A stretch of DNA of 64,000 nucleotides from Deltaproteobacteria bacterium. Its GTDB lineage: Bacteria; Myxococcota_A; UBA9160; UBA4427. Location: positions 114,886 to 178,885 of the forward strand of contig JAJDAN010000083.1 in NCBI GenBank assembly GCA_029261855.1, written 5' to 3'. Under the pieces are notes generated by a model. The model did not search any database. It was given only the letters and a program-made list of their open reading frames with translations, and was not told the origin of the DNA. A program made the position numbers and the translations under genes. Below are positions 37,523 to 44,552 of the stretch, one piece after another; within the stretch, counting starts at the first letter, position 1, and every line of letters begins with the position of its first letter.

Positions 37523-38881
37523 TCAGGATTCGCGCGCCTCGTAGACGTTGAGGCGGTTGTACAGCGTCTTGAGACTGATGCCGAGGACTTCCGCCGCGCG
37601 CTTCTTGTCCCCGTCGAACTCTCGCAGCGTGGCGAGGATCAGCCTTCGCTCCGCCTCCTGGATCGACGAGCCCACGCGGATCTCGAGCATGGCGTCGTCG
37701 CCCGCGGCGGGGACCCGCGCGGGGTCCGCATCCGGGAGGACGTCGGGGCCAATCACCGAGTCTGCCAGGATCGCGGCCCGCTCGACGGCGTTCTTCAGCT
37801 CTCGGACGTTCCCCGGCCAGGCGATCTGCAGCAGACGCGCCTCGGCGTCTTCGCTGAAACGCTTACTGGCACCCTCGCGCTCGTTCACTTCCTTCAGGAA
37901 GTGCTGCGCGAGGACGGCGATGTCCTGCCCTCGCTCGCGCAGGCGTGGCAGCTCCACGGGGAAGACGTTCAGCCGGTAGAACAGGTCTTCTCGCAGGGCG
38001 CCCTCCGCGACGGCTTCCTGCGGGTCGCGGTTCGATGCGGCGACGACCCGGGCGTTCACGTGGACGGCTTCGGTGGCGCCGACCCGTGTGATCGTCCCTG
38101 TTTCGAGCACCCGCAGCAGCTTCACCTGCAGCTCGAGGGGCATCTCGGTGATCTCGTCGAGGAAGAGGGTGCCACCCTCGGCGTCCTCGAAGTAGCCGCT
38201 GCGTCGCTTGTCGGCGCCCGTGAAGCTTCCCTTTTCGTGACCGAAGAGCTCACTCTCGATGAGGGTGGCCGACATCGCTCCGCAGTTCAGCGCGATGAAC
38301 GGTCCGTCGCTGCGCGCGCTCAGCTGGTGGACGGTCTCGGCGACGAGCTCTTTCCCGGTCCCGCTTTCGCCGGTGATGAAGACGGTGGTTTCGGTGGCTG
38401 CGACGCGGCCGATCAGGTCGTAGACGCGCTGCATGGGAGCCGAGCGCCCGACCATCGGGCCGAAGTGCCCGAGCTCGCGCAGCTCGCCGCGCAGGTTGGT
38501 GACTTCCTGCTTGAGGTCGCGGGTGCGGGCCACGTGGCTGAGGATCGAGTCGAGGCGGGTTCGGTCGATGGGCTTGGGCAGGTAGTCGAGGGCGCCGGCG
38601 CGCAGGGCGGCAATCGCGGTCTCGGCCGCCGTGTTGCCGGTCATGATCACGAACTCCGGGGGCTGTCCCTCGCTCTCGTCCGCGAGCAGCTCGAGCCCGT
38701 CGCCGTCCGGGAGGGACAGATCGAGCAGGACGAGGTCGCAGCTCGCCGCGGCGAGGGCGCGCCGCGCGTCGGCCAGGGTGCTCGCCTCGCGGACGTCGAA
38801 GCCCTGCTTGCCGACCAGCAGTGCGACGCTGGTTCGGAAGTCCGGGTCGTCCTCGACGATCAGGGCGGAAAGCTGGCTCAT
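37523..38881 (-). CDS. NtrC-family sigma-54-dependent response regulator
   Basis: This 452-residue activator has three domains: a receiver (about 1-120, phospho-Asp in LVLLDLSLPDG), an AAA+ ATPase (about 140-375) with Walker A GESGTGKE, the sigma-54 contact loop GSFTGA, Walker B GGTLFLDEI and an arginine-finger region, and a Fis-type helix-turn-helix (KKRAAEVLGISLKTLYNRL). The start overlaps the upstream receiver gene (ATGA). Five sigma-54 promoters within 8 kb are its likely targets. The cognate kinase is probably the CHASE-like kinase encoded two genes upstream. Confidence 0.95.
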   Translation of the reverse strand: MSQLSALIVEDDPDFRTSVALLVGKQGFDVREASTLADARRALAAASCDLVLLDLSLPDGDGLELLADESEGQPPEFVIMTGNTAAETAIAALRAGALDYLPKPIDRTRLDSILSHVARTRDLKQEVTNLRGELRELGHFGPMVGRSAPMQRVYDLIGRVAATETTVFITGESGTGKELVAETVHQLSARSDGPFIALNCGAMSATLIESELFGHEKGSFTGADKRRSGYFEDAEGGTLFLDEITEMPLELQVKLLRVLETGTITRVGATEAVHVNARVVAASNRDPQEAVAEGALREDLFYRLNVFPVELPRLRERGQDIAVLAQHFLKEVNEREGASKRFSEDAEARLLQIAWPGNVRELKNAVERAAILADSVIGPDVLPDADPARVPAAGDDAMLEIRVGSSIQEAERRLILATLREFDGDKKRAAEVLGISLKTLYNRLNVYEARES

Positions 38882-39330
38882 GTGGGTCTCCTGGCCGGCG
38901 GCGGCTCGTTCAGGTCGAGCCAGTAGCGGGCGGCTTCGGCGATGTAGGTGCCGGGACCCCGCGCATCGAAGTGTTTCAGGACAAAGCTGTTGGCCCCGAG
39001 CTCGTAGCTGCGCCGCACGTCGGCTTCGCGGTCCGACGAGGACAGGACCACGACGGGGATGCAGGCAGTCTCCGGCGCCTGCCGGATCCGCTCGAGCACT
39101 TCCCAGCCGTCCACGCGCGGCATCTTGAGGTCGAGGAAGATGACCCGCGGCTGGGGTGGCCGGCCCGGACTCGGCTCGGGCATCTCGAGGCCGAGTGCCT
39201 CGAGCGCTTCCTGGCCGTCGCACGCTATCGAGACCGTCGCGCCGAGTCCCGCGCGGTCGAGGGCGCGAAGCGCGACGTCGCGCTCGTTGCGGTCGTCCTC
39301 TACCAACAGGATGTTTCGGGTGCCGCTCAT
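38878..39330 (-). CDS. Stand-alone response regulator receiver protein (Rcp1-like)
   Basis: This 150-residue single receiver domain has LLVEDDRNERD (acidic pocket), the phospho-Asp in VIFLDLKMPRVDG, the conserved Ser in VVVLSSSD and the Lys in FVLKHFD. The insert of about 12 residues before the aspartate strand and the C-terminal YWLDLNEPP match Rcp1-type receivers that partner phytochrome-like kinases. Both flanking genes overlap it by 4 bases, so kinase, receiver and activator are made together, perhaps as a short phosphorelay. Confidence 0.92.
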   Translation of the reverse strand: MSGTRNILLVEDDRNERDVALRALDRAGLGATVSIACDGQEALEALGLEMPEPSPGRPPQPRVIFLDLKMPRVDGWEVLERIRQAPETACIPVVVLSSSDREADVRRSYELGANSFVLKHFDARGPGTYIAEAARYWLDLNEPPPARRPT

Positions 39331-40961
39331 TTCGCTGCGCCTCCGCTTCGCGGGAGCGAGAACCCGAAGCGGGCCCCCGCGTCGATCTCTCCCTCTGCCC
39401 AGACTCGTCCGCCGTGGCGCTTGATGATGCGAGCCACCAGGGCGAGCCCCACGCCCGTTCCCTCGATGTCCTCGTCGGCGTGGAGCCGTTCGAACAGCCC
39501 GAAGAGCTTGCCGGCGAAGCGCATGTCGAAGCCGCGCCCGTTGTCGGCGACCTCGATCGAGCTCTCGCCGTCGTCGATGCGCCCCGTCACGGTTACCCGG
39601 CGTTTCTCGCAGCCGCGAGAGTACTTGAGCGCGTTTGTGAAGAGATTCGTGAAGACGGCGCCGAGCAGCGTGCGGTCCGCTTCCACCTCGGGCAGCGGCT
39701 CGAGAACCAGCTCGACCTCCGCGTCACCGTCCGCGGCCCGCGCATGGGCGAACATCTCGCGTGCGAGCCCGGTCGTATCGATGGGTTCGATCGAGAGCAC
39801 CGCCTGACCGGCCCGGGACAACTGCAGCAGATCCTCGAGCAGCGCCGTCGCGCGGGTGGCCGAGCCCTGGATTCGCGAGAGCAGCTGCAGTCCGTCGGCA
39901 TCCAGGGGGCGGTCCGTGTATTCCTCTTCGAGGATGGCCGCGAGGTTGAGCACGGCGCCGAGCGGCGAGCGCAGGTCATGTGACACCGAGTAGTTGAAGG
40001 CCTCGAGCTCCGAGACTGCGTCTTCGAGGCGTTCGGTCCGGTCGGTCACGCGCCGCTCGAGCTCGACGTTGAGTCGTTGCAGGTCGTCACCCTTTTCCTC
40101 GAGCGCCCGGTTGGCGGCTTCCAGGAAGCGCGCCTGCCGCGACACCAGCCGCCACTGATGGATCACGCCTGCGAGCAGCAGGGATAGCGCCATGCCGGCG
40201 GCGAGCAGGTAGTGGGGTGTGATCCGGAGGCGTGCCGTCGCGAGAGCGTCCGTCGGGCGCAGCGCGATTTGCCAGATCCCGTCCTCCGGCAAGGCGACGC
40301 TGGTTTCGGCGTGCCACCAGTGATCGGCTGCATCGGCGCTCGGCTCGTCGCGGGTGTATATCTGTTCGCCCTTCCAATCGATGGAGATCGCGTAGCCGGG
40401 CGCCAGTGTCGCGAGCAGCGGCGACAACAGCTCCGAGAGGGCAACGTGCGCAACGATCACCCCCGCGTGGTCCTGCGGCGCGCGGGCCGGAAGCGCGACG
40501 CGGTACCAGAGAGCACCCGTGTCGTCGCGATCGGGGCCGAGCAGCCGCGGTTCTCCGATCTGCTTCTCGGCGACGGCCGCGTCTTTCGCGCGCGCGGCGG
40601 GCGAGGCGGCTGCACCGACGGCGAGGTGGTCCGACTCATCGCGGTCGATCCACGCGAGCCCGGAGATCCCGTTGCGCGTCTCGATGCGCAGCCTTGCATC
40701 GGCCCGCCATTCCGCGGCGGACCCTCCCCCGAAACGGGCCCACTGCTCGCCGATGCCCTCGAGGACCGCCAGCTGCGAGTCGAGGCGCTCGGCCACCACC
40801 GTGGCGGCGTCGTTCGCGGCGGTATGCGCGTCGCGCACGAGGTCGTCTCGCCGGTCGTCGATCAGCAGGCCCCAGGCGCTCGCCGACAGCGACCAGCCGA
40901 GCAGCGTGATCAGCACGGCCAGCCACAGGTCCCGAGAACCCCGGTGAATTCGTTCTTTCAC
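39327..40961 (-). CDS. Membrane histidine kinase with periplasmic CHASE-like sensor
   Basis: This 544-residue kinase has a first span (LWLAVLITLLGWSLSASAW), a periplasmic CHASE-like sensor (about 50-270), a second span (YLLAAGMALSLLLAGVIH), a coiled coil, a HisKA helix with the phospho-His in YSVSHDLRSPLG, and an ATPase with N box NLFTNALKYSR, DNGRGFDMRFAGKLFGLF and GTGVGLAL. The kinase core is of the phytochrome-like type. It starts at a GTG at 40961; upstream in-frame codons lie outside the predicted transcript. A sigma-54 promoter precedes it. The ligand is unknown. Confidence 0.9.
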   Translation of the reverse strand: MKERIHRGSRDLWLAVLITLLGWSLSASAWGLLIDDRRDDLVRDAHTAANDAATVVAERLDSQLAVLEGIGEQWARFGGGSAAEWRADARLRIETRNGISGLAWIDRDESDHLAVGAAASPAARAKDAAVAEKQIGEPRLLGPDRDDTGALWYRVALPARAPQDHAGVIVAHVALSELLSPLLATLAPGYAISIDWKGEQIYTRDEPSADAADHWWHAETSVALPEDGIWQIALRPTDALATARLRITPHYLLAAGMALSLLLAGVIHQWRLVSRQARFLEAANRALEEKGDDLQRLNVELERRVTDRTERLEDAVSELEAFNYSVSHDLRSPLGAVLNLAAILEEEYTDRPLDADGLQLLSRIQGSATRATALLEDLLQLSRAGQAVLSIEPIDTTGLAREMFAHARAADGDAEVELVLEPLPEVEADRTLLGAVFTNLFTNALKYSRGCEKRRVTVTGRIDDGESSIEVADNGRGFDMRFAGKLFGLFERLHADEDIEGTGVGLALVARIIKRHGGRVWAEGEIDAGARFGFSLPRSGGAAK

Positions 40962-40968
40962 GCGTCGA

Positions 40969-40983
40969 TTGTACAAGTTACAA
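40969..40983. promoter_or_regulatory. TTGTA-N5-TACAA palindrome next to the kinase start codon
   Basis: TTGTA-CAAGT-TACAA lies just before the kinase GTG on one side and about 115 bases upstream of the plus-strand sigma-54 promoter at 41098 on the other. It can serve as an enhancer for that promoter, and it sits inside the kinase leader, where bound protein could also act as a roadblock. It is identical in half-sites and spacing to the site at 36086. Confidence 0.55.
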
Positions 40984-41060
40984 GGTCCCCGATCGCCGGA
41001 GCGAAACCCTGGGCGCGCTGAGCGCGCCAGGGCCGTTCCGCAGCACTCCTGGGCGGATAG

Positions 41061-41076
41061 AGCAGGATCCGTGCCG
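41061..41076 (-). promoter_or_regulatory. Sigma-54 promoter of the kinase-receiver-activator operon
   Basis: The minus strand reads CGGCACGGATCCTGCT, with GG and GC 10 bases apart, matching the -24/-12 consensus except C for T at the first and one TT position. Transcription would start near 41050, leaving a leader of about 90 bases that includes a hairpin at 41006-41032. It would make the activator operon autoregulated and divergent from the promoter at 41098. Confidence 0.65.
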
Positions 41077-41097
41077 AGCTCCTGGCGACGTCCTGCG

Positions 41098-41113
41098 TGG
41101 CACGCCGCCTGCA
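41098..41113 (+). promoter_or_regulatory. Sigma-54 promoter of the SRPBCC gene
   Basis: TGGCACGCCGCCTGCA matches the -24/-12 consensus, with GG and GC 10 bases apart and CT in place of TT. Transcription would start near 41124. That is only 4 bases before the ATG at 41128, which argues that the real start codon of the SRPBCC gene is further downstream. Confidence 0.7.
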
Positions 41114-41244
41114 GATAGATCGTCGACATGGCTATCTCTCTACAGATCCCCGCCGCGGCGCCCGGACGAATCCCCGCCGCGGCACCCCGAAACCGCGACA
41201 GTGCGTCTCGACGACACGGCGCCGCGGCGTCCTATCGCCATCGA

Positions 41245-41661
41245 ATGCAGGCCGCCACCGTGATCGAGGTCGAGGCGGAAGAGCTCTTCGACCTGTGGCT
41301 CCAGCTCGAACGGCTGCCCGAAATTCTCGACGGCGTTCGGCGCGTCAAGTGCGTCGGTGACCGGCGGGTGCTGTGGGACGTGAATGTGGCAGGTCGTCAG
41401 CTCGTCTGGGAAGCCGAGCTCACCGCCCTGGAGCGGGGCAGGCGGATCGCGTGGGTGAGTCGATCGGGTACGCCGAATCGCGGAGAGATCCGCTTCGAGC
41501 AGTTGGGCCCGGCGCGCACGCGCCTCGAGGTGGACATCGCCTACGAGCCGACCGGCCTGGTCGAGAGGATCGGCGCCCGACTGGGGCTGGTGCGTCGTTG
41601 CGTCGCGGCCGACCTCGAACGCTTCGCTCGCTACGCGCCGCGGATGGGTTGCGCGTCGTAG
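41245..41661 (+). CDS. SRPBCC-family (polyketide cyclase/dehydrase-like) protein
   Basis: This protein of about 138 residues has the START/SRPBCC fold, beginning ATVIEVEAEELFDLWLQLERLPEILDGVRRV and continuing WDVNVAGRQLVWEAELTAL ... GEIRFEQLGPARTRLEVDIAYEPTG. Members bind hydrophobic ligands in a deep cavity; related proteins accompany stress genes in many soil and water bacteria. The ATG at 41245 starts the conserved domain. An in-frame ATG at 41128 would add 39 low-complexity residues, encoded by a duplicated CCCCGCCGCGGC stretch, and lies almost on the predicted transcription start. Confidence 0.75.
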   Translation: MQAATVIEVEAEELFDLWLQLERLPEILDGVRRVKCVGDRRVLWDVNVAGRQLVWEAELTALERGRRIAWVSRSGTPNRGEIRFEQLGPARTRLEVDIAYEPTGLVERIGARLGLVRRCVAADLERFARYAPRMGCAS

Positions 41662-41696
41662 CGCCCGAGTACCCGCTCGATCTCCCAAGCCCCGCG

Positions 41697-41706
41697 TTTG
41701 TACAAA
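41697..41706. promoter_or_regulatory. TTTGTACAAA palindrome, partial activator site
   Basis: This AT-rich palindrome lies about 60 bases upstream of the sigma-54 promoter at 41764. It shares the TTGTA half-site and the following CAA with the two full sites but lacks the second TACAA at the expected distance. It may be a weaker or degenerate activator site. Confidence 0.35.
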
Positions 41707-41763
41707 GCACCGCGGTCTCGGGGAGTTGCATCGCTGCGGGGCGTCTGAGTCGCACGAGGCAAC

Positions 41764-41779
41764 TGGCACGCGTCTTGCT
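41764..41779 (+). promoter_or_regulatory. Sigma-54 promoter of the LEA-like/BON gene pair
   Basis: TGGCACGCGTCTTGCT is a perfect -24/-12 match, with GG and GC 10 bases apart. Transcription would begin near 41790, giving a 39-base leader that ends with an AAGGAGG before the ATG at 41829. Confidence 0.87.
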
Positions 41780-41828
41780 CTATCCAAGGGCACGAACACG
41801 AGATCGATCAACGAGAAGGAGGAAACGC

Positions 41829-42242
41829 ATGAGCAGCAAACGAGAATCCAAGGAAGCCGGACGAGGAATCGTCCAGACAGGGCTGGACTTTGCAATCGGA
41901 GGGACAGCAATGGCAATCGACAAGGCATCGGAACTGGTTCATGACGCGCGCGAGCGCGTGGAAGACGCTGCGGACAACGCGAAGCAGAAGGTCGAAGAGG
42001 CGCGTGATCGTGTAGAGAAGGACGTTGGCCGTGCGCGCGAGGCCGCCGAAGACACGGTGGAGAAGGCCGCAGACAAGGCCGACGAGCTCGCGGACAAGGC
42101 CGAGAAGCAGCTCACGGGCAAGGACACGCGTCGCTACGAGGAACGGACCGTCGATGAGCTGCGCGAGCTCGCGGCGGAGCGAGAGATCGACGGCCGCTCG
42201 AGGATGAACAAGGATGACCTCATCAGCGAGCTTCGCTCGTGA
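41829..42242 (+). CDS. LEA/YtxH-like coiled-coil stress protein with Rho_N/SAP-like tail
   Basis: This 137-residue protein consists of a short helix (GIVQTGLDFAIGGTAMAIDKA), a highly charged Ala/Glu/Lys/Arg coiled coil of 11-residue periodicity (VEDAADNAKQKVEEARDRVE ... ADKADELADKAEKQL) like LEA and apolipoprotein-type stress proteins, and a C-terminal Rho_N/SAP-like motif (TVDELRELAAEREIDGRSRMNKDDLISELR) that may touch nucleic acid. AAGGAGG precedes the start. It is the first gene after a consensus sigma-54 promoter and overlaps the next gene (GTGA). Confidence 0.8.
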   Translation: MSSKRESKEAGRGIVQTGLDFAIGGTAMAIDKASELVHDARERVEDAADNAKQKVEEARDRVEKDVGRAREAAEDTVEKAADKADELADKAEKQLTGKDTRRYEERTVDELRELAAEREIDGRSRMNKDDLISELRS

Positions 42243-43432
42243 GCGGCGCCATCACCCAGGCCATGCAACCCCTGCAGGCGCCCGAGCGGGAAACCGCTCG
42301 GGCCGCCGCCTGGCGGACGCACGCGTCGGTCGGCAGTGCCGCGGTCGACCCGGGGGTCACAGCGGACCGCACGCTGATCGTCGGCGAGGAGAGTCGCGCG
42401 CGTCGTGTGCGCGAGGCGCTCGAAGGGCAGATCGCGCATTCCCGTGGCATCGTGACCACCGTCTCGATCGGCGAGGCGACCCACTGGGTCCGCGAGCAGC
42501 AGTTCGAGGTGATCGTGCTGGTCGCGCCCGTTCCGGGTGCAACCCTCGAGCAAGCGCTGTCCCAGCTTTGCGAGGCGGATAGCGCCGAGGCGGTCCCGTT
42601 CGCCTTGGTTCCCCACACCTTTTCCGAGACGCGCGCACGCGATCTCTACACGCGGGGCGCCCGCGGTGTCTTCGCATGGCCGCACGATCTGGGTGTGCTC
42701 GCGCATCTGATCGAGAGCACCGAGCGGGAGCTGCAATCCGATCTCGCGCTCGAGCCGGCGGATCCGTCGGACGCCCTCGAGAGCACCGTCCAGCGCCGTC
42801 TGCGTGTACGCCTGCGACGGCTGGCGCGCGGCATCTCCGTCGACACCACGCGGGGCACGCGCGAAGGCATCGCTCACTTGTCCGGCCGGGTTTCCTCCCT
42901 GTGGGCGAAGCTGGCATTGAAGCGCCGAGCCGGTGAAAGCCCGGGCGTCGAGTCGGTCGAGGCGACCGAGCTCGAGGTCGAGGGGACCGATCGGAGCGAT
43001 GCGGCCATCGGCCGTGAGATCCGGGCGCTCCTCGACGGTACCGTCACCATCGATGCCCGGACCCTCGGTGTGTCGGTGCTCGATGGTCGGGTCGTGTTGC
43101 TCGGCGCAATGCTCGCGCGCGAGCGCTCTCACGTCATCGAGCTCATCTCGATGGTGCCGGGTGTGCGCTCCGTAAACGATCAAAGCTTGCGATCGCCGGA
43201 CAAGAAACGTCTCGCGGGAGATCTCGCCGACCAGCTCCAGGTCGAGCTGGAAGGGAGCGGAATCGACGCGGGCCTGCACGTCGCCGTCGTCGGTTCGAGC
43301 GCGGTGCTGCGTGGCGTCGGTTCGCCCGACGAGATCCAGGACGCCAGTGGCCGACTGCGACGCTGGATCCGGGGCTCGGACGCGATCCGCAAGGTGATTC
43401 AGCGGGTGGGGCCTCGACTTCGAGAGGTCTGA
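42239..43432 (+). CDS. Pseudo-receiver/BON-domain fusion protein
   Basis: This 397-residue protein begins at a GTG overlapping the previous stop. Residues about 40-165 look like a response-regulator receiver (TLIVGEESRARRVREAL ... ALVPHTFSETRARDLYTRGARGVFAWPHDL), but the phospho-Asp strand reads VIVLVAPVPG, so it cannot be phosphorylated in the usual way. Residues about 255-390 hold at least two BON domains (VSVLDGRVVLLGAMLARERSHVIELISMVPGVRSVND), which in other proteins bind membranes or phospholipids. There is no signal peptide. Co-expression with the LEA-like protein suggests a stress role. Confidence 0.75.
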   Translation: MSGAITQAMQPLQAPERETARAAAWRTHASVGSAAVDPGVTADRTLIVGEESRARRVREALEGQIAHSRGIVTTVSIGEATHWVREQQFEVIVLVAPVPGATLEQALSQLCEADSAEAVPFALVPHTFSETRARDLYTRGARGVFAWPHDLGVLAHLIESTERELQSDLALEPADPSDALESTVQRRLRVRLRRLARGISVDTTRGTREGIAHLSGRVSSLWAKLALKRRAGESPGVESVEATELEVEGTDRSDAAIGREIRALLDGTVTIDARTLGVSVLDGRVVLLGAMLARERSHVIELISMVPGVRSVNDQSLRSPDKKRLAGDLADQLQVELEGSGIDAGLHVAVVGSSAVLRGVGSPDEIQDASGRLRRWIRGSDAIRKVIQRVGPRLREV

Positions 43433-43471
43433 GCGTTCGGAGTCGGCTGCTGGGCGTGAGCGGTCCCTCCG

Positions 43472-43487
43472 CGGCACGAAGCTTGCT
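43472..43487 (+). promoter_or_regulatory. Sigma-54 promoter of the gene at 43529
   Basis: CGGCACGAAGCTTGCT matches the -24/-12 consensus except the first base, with GG and GC 10 bases apart. Transcription would start near 43498, 31 bases before the ATG, and an AAGGAG lies in that leader. No TTGTA/TACAA palindrome is seen upstream of it. Confidence 0.78.
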
Positions 43488-43528
43488 CTCTATGCGGGAG
43501 ACAAGACGAGAGACAAGGAGAACCGACC

Positions 43529-44533
43529 ATGATCGGCACCCGTTCTGACGAAGCTCATGTCGAAGCCCGTCCCGGAACCCATCCCGAATCCATGGAGACG
43601 ATGCAGGAGGCGATCGCCCGCCTGGAGGCTTGTGGCTTCGACGCAGCGTTTCACGCGGCAGCGGGGGGTCGCCTGGGGGTCCGCCGCGACGGCGATGAAG
43701 CCAGCTATGCGGCCGAGAGCCTGGTCGTCGAGGAGGTCGTGCGCTTCGAGGGACAGAGCGACCCGGACGACCAGGCTGTCCTGTTCGCCCTGGCAACGCC
43801 CGACGAGCGTTTCCGCGGCACCTTCGTGGCCGCCTACGGTCCGCAGCTGGATGCGGCGACCGTCGCCGCCGTCGAAGCACTCGAGGCGGGCCCCGAACAT
43901 CGCACGCGACACACGCGCCCGGGGAACGAGGTCCGGGTCGAGATCGAGCCAGGCCTGCTGTCCTCCTGGATCCAGGACGCCCTGACGGCCGAACGTTTCG
44001 TGCAGAGCAGCACCGCCCACCTGCTCACCCACGAGGTGCTGGCGGCGGACGCCCAGGCGGCGCTTCTGATGCGACTGCTCAACGAGCGCGCCGGCGCACA
44101 CGTCGAGGAGATCGCGCGCTTGCAGGACGATCGCGACGAGTCGCCATCGGCGATCCGGGGCGCTCTGGCGGCGGGCCTCGGGGCGACACTCGGCTTCGTC
44201 GAGCGGCTTCCGAGCCGCGACCTCGCGCAGATCGTCCGGGACGTATACGTCGCCCTGAACTACACGGCGGGTTGCTATCACGTGCTCTACACGCGCGCGA
44301 AATTGCTCGGCCGAGGCGCCGCAGCCGAGCTGGCCCTGCGGCACCTGCGCGAGTACACGCCGGTCGTCCGGCAGCTCAGCCATCTGATGGCCTGGGCGTC
44401 GGCGCTCGACTTGCCGCCCGACCGCTGGCAGGGAAGTCCCGTCATGAAGGAGATCGTGGACACCCTGCTCGAGTCCTGGAGCCCGGACGCCGCGATGCGC
44501 GCGGATCCGGGCGCGGCGAGTTCTGCCTCCTAG
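43529..44533 (+). CDS. Protein with PRPP-synthetase-like small N-domain and helical C-domain
   Basis: This 334-residue protein is of unknown function. Residues about 20-125 resemble the small proteins usually mislabelled phosphoribosylpyrophosphate synthetase in Bacteroidetes (VVEEVVRFEGQSDPDDQAVLFAL ... GTFVAAYGPQL). Residues about 130-320 are all helical with scattered His/Glu (LLTHEVLAADAQAALLMRLL, GAHVEEIARLQ) and could be ferritin-like, but no full metal site can be assigned. AAGGAG and a sigma-54 promoter precede it. The stop lies in a hexanucleotide repeat shared with the convergent acyltransferase gene. Confidence 0.7.
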   Translation: MIGTRSDEAHVEARPGTHPESMETMQEAIARLEACGFDAAFHAAAGGRLGVRRDGDEASYAAESLVVEEVVRFEGQSDPDDQAVLFALATPDERFRGTFVAAYGPQLDAATVAAVEALEAGPEHRTRHTRPGNEVRVEIEPGLLSSWIQDALTAERFVQSSTAHLLTHEVLAADAQAALLMRLLNERAGAHVEEIARLQDDRDESPSAIRGALAAGLGATLGFVERLPSRDLAQIVRDVYVALNYTAGCYHVLYTRAKLLGRGAAAELALRHLREYTPVVRQLSHLMAWASALDLPPDRWQGSPVMKEIVDTLLESWSPDAAMRADPGAASSAS

Positions 44534-44552
44534 TCCTAGTCCTGGTCCTGGT
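44529..44552. repeat. Hexanucleotide tandem repeat over two convergent stop codons
   Basis: Four units (CCTAGT, CCTAGT, CCTGGT, CCTGGT) run through the stop of the 43529 gene and the stop and last codons of the acyltransferase gene on the other strand, where they encode DQDQD. Changes in copy number would alter only the protein ends. Confidence 0.7.

Noticed and set aside
41128..41661. SRPBCC protein starting at 41128
   Set aside because: The predicted sigma-54 transcript begins about 4 bases before this ATG, and the extra 39 residues are low-complexity, so the start at 41245 is preferred.
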